A program made the translations under genes and the position numbers. Below the pieces are notes generated by a model. It had not been told where the DNA came from, made no database searches, and worked only from the letters and a program-made list of their open reading frames with translations. From Adlercreutzia caecimuris B7 (GTDB lineage: Bacteria > Actinomycetota > Coriobacteriia > Coriobacteriales > Eggerthellaceae): a stretch of DNA of 64,000 bases. Position 1 is the stretch's first letter; every line of letters begins with the position of its first letter. Shown piece after piece: positions 10,839 through 18,189 of this stretch. The DNA lies in assembly GCF_000403355.2 (NCBI RefSeq), contig NZ_KE159646.1, forward strand, positions 831,226 to 895,225, written 5' to 3'.

Positions 10839-12660
10839 GGACATCCTCCTCTTCCAAGGGCAGCACGACGGAAAACCGCGAGCCGCGACCCGGCTCGCTT
10901 TCCACCGACACCGCGCCTCCCATCATCGCCACCAGGTCTTTCACCAGGGAAAGCCCCAAGCCGCTGCCGCCGTAGCGGCGCACCGTCGACATGTTCTCCT
11001 GACGGAAGCGCTCGAAGATGAGCTCTTGGGCCTCGGCGGGAATGCCGATGCCCGTGTCAGCCACCTCGAGCACCACCGCGCGGCCCCCGCCCGACGCAGC
11101 GGTTCGCCCCTCGCCGGATGCTACCGCACGACCCTTGCCGGGTGCGGCGGCCATCCCGGCCGGACAGGCCGCCTCGGCGCGCACGCGCACTGTAACCGTG
11201 CCGCCGGGCCCGGTGAACTTCACGGCGTTGCTCGTCAGGTTCGCGAGCACGCGGCGCAGCTTCTCCCAATCGCCCATGATAAGCGGCACATCCGGATCGA
11301 CGCGCGTGGAGAAGGCAACGTCCTTCTTGCGCGCCACCGGCTCCATGGCCGATTCCACCATACCCACCAAATCGCTCAGATCGACCAGTTCCACATTCAG
11401 CGTCTCCGAGCCGGCCTGAATGCGCGCGCATTCCAGCACGTTGTCCACCATCTCCAGGAGAATGGCCCCGTTCTTGTCAATCTCCTCCAGCTGACGGGCG
11501 GCCTCGACATTGTCCGGATCGATGGAGGCGGCCAAAAGGTCGGCGAAAGCGAGGATGGACGTGAGCGGCGTGCGCAGCTCGTGGCTGACGATGGCGAGGA
11601 AGTCGGACTTGTATTGGTTGTCGCGGGCGAGCCGCTCGTTGATCTCCTCCATGCGCCGCCGCTGGCGCTCCAGCTCGGCATTGGCGCGGGAGAGCTGGTC
11701 GGTCCGCTCGGCCACCTGGGATTCCAGGCTGCCGTAGAGCTCTTCCAGGCGCCGGGCCATGGAATGGTACTGCTCGATGAGCCCGTCCACCTCCCGCGAG
11801 GAGTACAGCACCCCCCGGTCGGCGCGGGCAAGCGCGCCCTCGCCGGGAAGGCCGGAGAGGGTCGGCGGGCAACCCGCAGCCGCCGCGGCGCCCGCATCGC
11901 CCCCGGCCACGCGCGAGAACGAGGAGCGCAGGGCGGTCAGCGGCTCGGTGATGAGCCGGCTGATGACGATGTAGATGATGAGCGCCATGGACGCCACCAC
12001 GGCCAGGAAGAACAGCATGTTCGCCACCACCGCGTCGCGCATGTTGGACAGCGCCGTATCGGCGGGCACCACCACCGACACGGCCCCGGCCACATCCCCC
12101 GCCTTCCAGCCTTCCTTGGGATACCCCGTGGCGTCGATCTCGCCGGCCGGCTCGCCGTGGCACTCGATGCAGTCCTCGGAAACGTCCATGGCGCGCACGT
12201 AGCGAAAGACCTGCTGGTCCTCCTCGGTCTCGAAGCCCCAGGCTTCGTCGGGGCCGCCCTCGGCCAGAAAGCCCTCGATAGCGGCCGCCTCGTAGGCGTC
12301 GGGCGTGTTGTAGATATTGCGGGGGTTCAGGTTGGTGAAGCGGATGGAGTAGTCGGACTTCTCCGAGAACAGGGCCGCCACGGACTTGCCGGCGATGGCG
12401 CAGTGCAGCCCCTTGTAGTCGTAGTCGCCGGCGGCAGTGTAGTTGATGACGCTCTGGTTAAGCGAGATGAAGTCCCATACCGCATCCATCTCGGTGACGA
12501 GCACGCGCGACTTCTCGAGAAGGTCGGTCTCGGCCCGGCGAGCCTGGTCGTCGTAGGTGAACACGAGGAACACCGCCGAGATGACCACGAGCACAGCGGT
12601 CAGAAGGCCGATGAGCTTCGTCCTCAATCCGATGGCGCTCTGTTCTCCCCCGCGACGCAT
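10831..12660 (-). CDS. Membrane sensor histidine kinase with a DUF3365 (Tll0287-like) haem-c-type sensing domain
   Basis: This protein of about 609 residues has TM1 at 14-36, an extracytoplasmic DUF3365-type domain (about 40-205), TM2 at 213-236, HAMP, a short coiled coil, HisKA with SHELRTPLTS and a HATPase domain (NLTSNAVKF, VADTGIGIP, GGSGLGLSLVK). The sensing domain contains CIECH at 164-168, a CXXCH site for covalent haem c in this family. A low-complexity insert near residues 255-275 and a Gly/Ala-rich insert in the ATPase lid (GKGRAVASGEGR-like repeats) are unusual. ATG 12660 and GTG 12663 are both possible starts, with AGAAGG upstream. The gene follows dmsAB, which suggests sensing of redox state or of a respiratory substrate. 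Confidence 0.85.
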   Translation of the reverse strand: MRRGGEQSAIGLRTKLIGLLTAVLVVISAVFLVFTYDDQARRAETDLLEKSRVLVTEMDAVWDFISLNQSVINYTAAGDYDYKGLHCAIAGKSVAALFSEKSDYSIRFTNLNPRNIYNTPDAYEAAAIEGFLAEGGPDEAWGFETEEDQQVFRYVRAMDVSEDCIECHGEPAGEIDATGYPKEGWKAGDVAGAVSVVVPADTALSNMRDAVVANMLFFLAVVASMALIIYIVISRLITEPLTALRSSFSRVAGGDAGAAAAAGCPPTLSGLPGEGALARADRGVLYSSREVDGLIEQYHSMARRLEELYGSLESQVAERTDQLSRANAELERQRRRMEEINERLARDNQYKSDFLAIVSHELRTPLTSILAFADLLAASIDPDNVEAARQLEEIDKNGAILLEMVDNVLECARIQAGSETLNVELVDLSDLVGMVESAMEPVARKKDVAFSTRVDPDVPLIMGDWEKLRRVLANLTSNAVKFTGPGGTVTVRVRAEAACPAGMAAAPGKGRAVASGEGRTAASGGGRAVVLEVADTGIGIPAEAQELIFERFRQENMSTVRRYGGSGLGLSLVKDLVAMMGGAVSVESEPGRGSRFSVVLPLEEEDVHD

Positions 12661-12737
12661 CACGCTGTCCGAGCCTTCTGCGGCCCTGCTCCCCTCTCCG
12701 TTCTCGCAGTTCCCCACCGCTGCCTCCCATGCAGGTA

Positions 12738-12768
12738 CGGCTGGTAGGATGTTATACCCTACCAGCCG
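12738..12768. promoter_or_regulatory. Perfect 11-bp inverted repeat between dmsB and the sensor kinase
   Basis: CGGCTGGTAGG (12738-12748) and CCTACCAGCCG (12758-12768) flank a 9-base spacer. On the minus strand the spacer contains TATAAC, a good -10 hexamer for the kinase gene. No T run follows either arm, so an operator or mRNA hairpin is more likely than a terminator. Confidence 0.5.
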
Positions 12769-12804
12769 CAATAATACCAGTCTTTACGACGACGGGTCGC
12801 GCCC

Positions 12805-13422
12805 TTAGGCCTCGTGGCCCACTTCCTGCGGGTTGCGCAGCGTGCCGCCCTTGTCCGCGTCGCGATGCAGCGCGAACACCACGGCCGGGCCGGTCTCATC
12901 GGTCAGCTCGCCAATGGCCGCCGCCCCCTCCGGGTGCGCCTCGCGCAAGCTGGCGATGGGGCCGAATTCCAGGGCGCGCACCGGGCAGGCCTTGGCGCAG
13001 GTGGGATCCGGGGTGCCCTCGGGGTTCTCGTCGGAGCAGAGCACGCACTTGTGGGAAAGCCCGTCGTCCAGCTGCACGGGGTGCCCGTAGGGGCAGCTCT
13101 TCTCGCAGGTCATGCAGCCGATGCACTTCTCCTTATCGTTGTTCACGATGCCCGTTTCCGGATCCTTCTGCATGGCGCCGGTGGGGCAGTTGGCCACGCA
13201 GGCCGGGCTCTCGCAGTGGCCGCAGGTCATGGAGGCGTAGTAGGTGAAGGCCGTGGCGGTAAACGCGCCGGCCTCGTCGGCGGTCCACTCGCCGCCGCCG
13301 AACTCGTACACCTTGCGGAACTTGGCCGGCACTTCCAAATCGTTGCGATCGAAGCACGAGGTCATGCAGGCCTTGCAGCCGGTGCAGATGTCGGTGTTGA
13401 CGAAAAATCCGTACTGTTCCAT
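12805..13422 (-). CDS. dmsB: Iron-sulfur electron-transfer subunit of DMSO-reductase-type enzyme (DmsB)
   Basis: This 205-residue protein has four cysteine clusters as in DmsB/NrfC ferredoxins: CTGCKACMTSC, CGHCESPACVANC, CIGCMTCEKSC and a fourth set (CVLCS ... PTCAKACPVRAL). They would hold four [4Fe-4S] centres passing electrons to DmsA. The start has GGGGGAG upstream and lies 16 bases after the dmsA stop, so the two form one operon. No DmsC membrane anchor and no DmsD-type chaperone are present in the window, so the electron entry route is not visible. Confidence 0.92.
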   Translation of the reverse strand: MEQYGFFVNTDICTGCKACMTSCFDRNDLEVPAKFRKVYEFGGGEWTADEAGAFTATAFTYYASMTCGHCESPACVANCPTGAMQKDPETGIVNNDKEKCIGCMTCEKSCPYGHPVQLDDGLSHKCVLCSDENPEGTPDPTCAKACPVRALEFGPIASLREAHPEGAAAIGELTDETGPAVVFALHRDADKGGTLRNPQEVGHEA

Positions 13423-13438
13423 GGTAATCTCCCCCTTC

Positions 13439-16066
13439 TTAGGCCTTCTCGATCTTGCACAGGTTGGAATGCACGCCGTTGCCCTTGGAGATGGGCGTGG
13501 GGCGCGAGGACGTGAGCACCGAGATGCAGCCGCCCCGGTCGAGCACGCCGCGGTCGCCGATGGTGGCCCCGTCGCGGGTCTCCGGGTCGTACCAGGCGCC
13601 CTGGGGCACGCTGACCACGCCGGGCATGATGCGGTTGGTGACCTTTGCAGTCATCTGGGAGCGGCCGCGCTCCGTGGACACGATGACGGTATCGTCCTGG
13701 GCGATGCCGAGGGTCGCCGCGTCGCCGTCGTTGATCCAGCACTGCTGGGGCGCCACCGAGCTCATCCAGGGCACATTGCCGTAGGAGGAGTGGGTGCGCG
13801 TCTTGGTGTGGTGGCCGATGAGCTGGAAGGGGTACTCCTGCCGCAGCGGGTCGCCGAAGCCCTCGAAGTGGTCATACCAGATGGGCAGGGCCGTGATCTG
13901 GTCGCGGCCGTCGTCGGGGATGACGCCGCCGCCGGTGAGGTCCCACTGCTTCGACAGGTTGTAGGCCTGCTTGGAGAACACCTCGTACTTGCCGGAGGGG
14001 GTGGCCAGCGCCTCGGGCAGGGGTGCCACGGCCGGCTCGTGGTCGTCGGTCTGCTTGAACAGGCCGCCGGCGCGGAACTCCTCGAAGGTGGCGGGCAGGT
14101 CGTCGCCGGCCTCCTTGCCCTGCTCGTAGCACCACTCGATCCAGTCGAGCTGGCTCTTGCCCTCGGTGAACTCGTCCTTGAGCCCCAGCTTGTCGGCGAT
14201 GAGCGTGCAGATCTCGTAGACGGGCTTGGCCTCGAACAGCGGCTCGATGGCCTTGCTCTCGCAGCAGATGAAGCCGGTCCAGGCGGTACCGCCGGTGGTG
14301 AGGTCGTCCTCCTCGAAGGGGGTGGTGCCGGGCAGGATGATGTCGGAGGCCATGGCCGTCGGCGTCATCCAGGGATCCACGGTCACGATCATGCGCACGC
14401 CGGAGTCCTTCTCGTCGGGCAGGTTGTAGATGCGCAGGGAGTCGTTGATGTCGGCGTGCTGGCCCATCATGACGTTGGAGCCGTAGTTCCAGATGAACTT
14501 GATGGGGGCCTTCAGGGCGATGGTGCCGGGCTCCTCGGCATAGGAGGTCGCACCGGTCTCGTCGATATGGCGGATGCCCCAGGTGGCGTCGTTCATGACC
14601 GTGTAGTCCTCGATGGCCTGGTACCAATCGAAGAAGGACACGCACACATCCACGGTGTTCTTCTCGGGGAAGCACGGGATGGCCGTCGGAGTGGCGTAGG
14701 GCACGCCGCCCACACCCTCGCGGGCGCCGGTGCCGCCGCCGGAGATGCCCACGTTGCCGGTGATGGCGGCGATCATGGCGATGGCGCGGGAGCTGTTGCC
14801 GCCGTTGGAGTGGCGCTGCGGGCCCCAGCCCTGGATGGTGGCCGTGGGGCCGTCCGCGTACAGGTCGGCCAGCTCGCGGATGACGGCAGCCGGAATGCCG
14901 GTGATGGCGGCGGCCCACTCGGGGGTCTTCTCGCCGGTGCCCTTGTAGGCGCCGGTGCCGGCCAGGTAGGCCTCGTAGGACATGTCGCCCTTCACCTTCA
15001 GCTTGCCCGACGCATCCAGGCCCATGAACGCGGTGCTCGTGGGCTCGGCGGCCGACACGTCCTCGGCGAAGCTGTCGGAGAAGAAGCCGACGAACTTGCT
15101 GCGGAGGAAATCCTCGTCCAGCTTGCCCTCGGCAAAGAGGTACTGGATCATGCCGGCGACGAGGGCCGCATCGGTGCCGGGACGGATGGGGATCCAACGG
15201 TTCGCCACACCCACGGCGGTGTCGGACAGGTGCGGGTCCACCACCACGATGGTGGCCTCGGGGTTGTCCTGGCGCACCCGGGTGAGCAGGTACTGCATGG
15301 CCGAGCCGGACATGCGCGTGTTGGCCGGGTTGTTGCCGAACAGCACGATGTTCTTGGAGTTCACCAGGTCGGTCACCTCGTTGTTGGACCAGGCGTCGCC
15401 GTTGAACAGCGGCATCTCCCAGGTGATCTGGCCGGTGGAGTAGTCGGCGTACTGGCGCAGGTAGCCGCCCCACAGGTTCATGAGACGGGCGAACATGGTG
15501 GAGTCGGGATGCCACGACTTCGACACGGTGCCGCCGAGCACGCCGGTGCCGTACTGGATGTAGAAGGCGTCGTTGCCGTACTCCTCCTTGATCTCCTTCA
15601 TGGTGGTGGCGATAAGCTCGATGGCCTCGTCCCAGGAGATCTCCTCGTACTTGCCCTCGCCGCGCTTGGTGCCCTCCACGCGCTTAAGCGGCTTCTGGAT
15701 GCGGTCGGGGCTGTAGATGCGCTGGCGGTTGGTGCGGCCACGCACGCAGGAGCGCATCTGGTAGATCTTGCCGGGGCCGAACTCGTCGTCGCCGTCGGCA
15801 TCGATGTCGATGCGCACGACCTGGCCGTCCTTCACGTAGGTCTTCAGCGGGCAGCGGCTGCCGCAGTTCACATGGCACGCCGACCAGGTGACCGTATCGT
15901 AGTCGAGCGGCTCGCCACCCGTGACGGGCAGGCTCTCCTCCTCGGGCGCGTCGGTCTGCGCGGTCGGAGCGCACCCGGTCAGCGCCACGCCGACTCCAGT
16001 AACGCCCGCCAGGCCGAGAAACGAACGGCGGCTGAGGGCCCCGAACGTCTGCGCAGTCTTCTCCAT
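13439..16066 (-). CDS. dmsA: Tat-exported molybdopterin oxidoreductase, DmsA family (DMSO reductase catalytic subunit)
   Basis: This 875-residue protein starts with a twin-arginine signal (SRRSFLGLAG) followed by a lipobox-like LTGC near residue 32. It may therefore be a lipoprotein on the outer face. A CHVNCGSRC...SC cluster binds the [4Fe-4S] FS0. The region YGTGVLGGTVSKSW and the segments FGNNPANTRMSG, WIPIRPGTDAALV and QGWGPQRHSNGG match E. coli DmsA closely, including the serine-rich Mo-ligand region. The C-terminal cofactor-binding domain carries HHTKTRTHSSYGNVPW. Eggerthellaceae hold many paralogues with differing substrates, so DMSO itself is only one candidate acceptor. The gene is first in an operon with dmsB, followed by a two-component system. 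Confidence 0.9.
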   Translation of the reverse strand: MEKTAQTFGALSRRSFLGLAGVTGVGVALTGCAPTAQTDAPEEESLPVTGGEPLDYDTVTWSACHVNCGSRCPLKTYVKDGQVVRIDIDADGDDEFGPGKIYQMRSCVRGRTNRQRIYSPDRIQKPLKRVEGTKRGEGKYEEISWDEAIELIATTMKEIKEEYGNDAFYIQYGTGVLGGTVSKSWHPDSTMFARLMNLWGGYLRQYADYSTGQITWEMPLFNGDAWSNNEVTDLVNSKNIVLFGNNPANTRMSGSAMQYLLTRVRQDNPEATIVVVDPHLSDTAVGVANRWIPIRPGTDAALVAGMIQYLFAEGKLDEDFLRSKFVGFFSDSFAEDVSAAEPTSTAFMGLDASGKLKVKGDMSYEAYLAGTGAYKGTGEKTPEWAAAITGIPAAVIRELADLYADGPTATIQGWGPQRHSNGGNSSRAIAMIAAITGNVGISGGGTGAREGVGGVPYATPTAIPCFPEKNTVDVCVSFFDWYQAIEDYTVMNDATWGIRHIDETGATSYAEEPGTIALKAPIKFIWNYGSNVMMGQHADINDSLRIYNLPDEKDSGVRMIVTVDPWMTPTAMASDIILPGTTPFEEDDLTTGGTAWTGFICCESKAIEPLFEAKPVYEICTLIADKLGLKDEFTEGKSQLDWIEWCYEQGKEAGDDLPATFEEFRAGGLFKQTDDHEPAVAPLPEALATPSGKYEVFSKQAYNLSKQWDLTGGGVIPDDGRDQITALPIWYDHFEGFGDPLRQEYPFQLIGHHTKTRTHSSYGNVPWMSSVAPQQCWINDGDAATLGIAQDDTVIVSTERGRSQMTAKVTNRIMPGVVSVPQGAWYDPETRDGATIGDRGVLDRGGCISVLTSSRPTPISKGNGVHSNLCKIEKA

Positions 16067-16508
16067 AGACTCCCCTTTCCTCGTCGTCTCGAGGATCCCG
16101 GGCAGGATCCTCCCTCGTTGGGGCAGTCTACGCGCATCGTCGTGGAACCTCCATGGGTATTTGGTTCATTTTTCCTTGGGAAATTCTTATCGAAATATTG
16201 CGCCCCAGGTGAGAGGGTTGCCTTTCCGTCGGCAGACGGCAGCGCGAGAGACGGCCGTGCGAGGGCACGAGGCGGGCGAAAGCGGCGCCCCAGCTATTAC
16301 CCTTACGCCCCCCTCCCGTATTGCGCCCGCTGACGCCCCTCTCCCCGCAATGCGCCCGGCACATGCGAGCGCAGGCGCAAATCCATTCGCTGACCCGCAA
16401 GGTCATGGCCTTGGCGGCCCGTTGCTGCTATGATGGCAGTGGAGCCGCCCGCGCTGCCGTCGCGGCGGCCCCGAGAGAGAACGGCAGAACGATCACAAGG
16501 AGGAAACC
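16067..16508. other. 442-base divergent intergenic region: dmsA promoter and phase-variable gene leader
   Basis: No gene is supported here. The dmsA-proximal part (about 16150-16205) is AT-rich and includes the palindromic TTTCC-TTGG-GAAA at about 16168-16181, a possible operator. On the plus strand TATGAT at 16429-16434 is a candidate -10 for the secreted protein, without a convincing -35. A strong Shine-Dalgarno AAGGAGG sits at 16497-16503. Confidence 0.4.
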
Positions 16509-18139
16509 ATGCAGACCCCCCCCCCAGAGACGTAGGGAGCGCAGCGCTCGCTAAGCTTCCCCGGACCCTCGCGAGCATCGGACTCGCGGCCCTTCTGAGC
16601 ATCGCGCTCGTACCCGCAGCCGCCCTCGCGGGCGCCCAGCAAGCCTGGGCCGAAGAGACGGATGCGTCCAATGCGACCACGAACTCCGTCAGTACGCTCA
16701 ATGGCACCCTCGGTGCGCTCGGCACTGCTCTTTCTTCCGAAAATGTTGCCGACGCTCCCGCTCAAGCGTCAGGCGAAAATGCGTTTCGCAAAAACGCCTC
16801 CGCCCTCGAGACGATTACGCCCGACACATTTGCCGCAGAGCAGCTGAAGAGCAAGGCAACAGCTCGCAGCAGTTTTCCCACCATCCAACTTGTGGACGGA
16901 AGAAGCATTACGTATAACATTGATCGCATTTACGATCAGATGATCAACTTCAACTTCTCCCTCTCCGATACCTCTTTCGTCGAGTTCAATCTCAACTCGT
17001 TCGACAAAGGCAGCATGTATTATAGAGTCGGAGCCTTCGCCCTCTACGATAGCAATGAGAACCTCCTTGATGGGATCTATGTCGATCATAACGACACCCT
17101 GACGGCGGGGTGGATTCTACCTGCCGGTTCGTATAACCTCAAATATATAAGCGGTGATGCTGGCTATAAGCAAACCGTTACCGTGGGCTACAACATCGTC
17201 GAGTCGGGCACGTCGCAGTACCAGATGATACCCTCTGATTCCCGCACCTTCGCAAAAGCAGGCAGCATCGCTATCGGGGGTAAAACAGTGCTCGGCGTCC
17301 TTTTCTCGGGCGTAACCCTCGCTAATGGAGACTACGTTGACGGCCATTACTACAAAATCAATGTGGCGAAAAAATCTTCGCTGGATATTGTTCTCGCTGG
17401 CTACGGAACCACTCTTCTGGGCATACACGACTCCAACCAAAACCTCTTGCACGTCATCCAAACTAACGGAACTTCGACAGACCCAGACTCGGCATCCCTG
17501 AGAACCAAAGTCCTTCAGCCTGGTACCTACTATATTGGAGTACTCTGCAATGATTCATGGGCGTTCTCCAAGCCCTACCAGTTCAGCGTGAAGTACACGC
17601 CCCAGTCTATCGCCGGTGCATCGGTGTCCGTAAAGAGCAAGACGTACAACGGCAAGACCCAGAAGGCTTCCTCGGTCACGGTGAAGATGGGCGGCCAGAC
17701 CCTGAAGGCGGGCCGAGACTACACGGTGTCCTGCAAGGCGGGTAGGAACGTCGGATCCTACAAGGTGACCGTCAAGGGCAAGGGCTCCTACACGGGCACG
17801 AAGACGGCCACGTTCAAGGTCAACCCCAAGGGCGCGAGCGTGAAGAAGCTGAAGAAGGCCAAGCGGGGCTTCACCGTCGCCTGGAAGAAGCCGAGCAAGG
17901 CGGCCCTCAAGCAGACCACCGGCTACCAGGTGCGCTGGTCGCCCAAGAAGTCCATGAAGGGCGCGAAGGCCAAGACCGTGAAGGCGACCTCCTCCGCCGG
18001 CAAGAAGTGCACGCTCAAGGTATCGAAGCTGAAAGCCGGCAAGAAGTACTACGTCCAGGTGCGCACCTACAAGAAGGCGGGCGGCAAGACCTACCACTCT
18101 TCCTGGTCGAAGGCCAAAGCAGTGAAGACCAAGAAGTAG
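16509..18139 (+). CDS. Secreted protein with fibronectin-like tail; start out of frame through a C10 tract (probable phase-variable gene, currently OFF)
   Basis: AAGGAGG at 16497-16503 sits 5 bases before ATG 16509, but that frame reads MQTPPPET and stops at TAG 16533. The long frame that follows runs unbroken to 18139 and begins immediately at the C10 tract (16516-16525). With 11 or 8 cytosines the ATG would open a protein of about 543 residues with a good signal peptide (leucine/alanine-rich core, cleavage near AQQAWA-EE). The mature part has an AT-richer N-terminal region of pre-peptidase-like beta domains. A domain resembling MBG-type repeats follows (SKTYNGKTQKASSV, then AGRDYTVS), then a lysine-rich fibronectin-III-like tail ending SWSKAKAVKTKK. 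No other in-frame start with a ribosome site is visible. The ligand is unknown. Confidence 0.7.
16516..16525 (+). repeat. Homopolymeric C10 tract in codons 3-6 of the secreted protein
   Basis: Ten consecutive cytosines lie just after ATG CAG A. Their number decides whether the start codon is in frame with the 1.6-kb reading frame behind it. Confidence 0.95.
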
Positions 18140-18189
18140 ACTAGTAAGACCCGCGTCCGCCCTTCGGCCGATCGTCAAAAGGAGAGACG

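Noticed and set aside
16129-16205. Defined dmsA promoter hexamers and an FNR/ArcA-like site
   Set aside because: AT-rich and palindromic, but no convincing -35/-10 pair or known motif could be read.
13244-16333. 1029-codon open frame on the plus strand over dmsA
   Set aside because: Shadow of dmsA; product is Gly/Val/His-rich without any domain.
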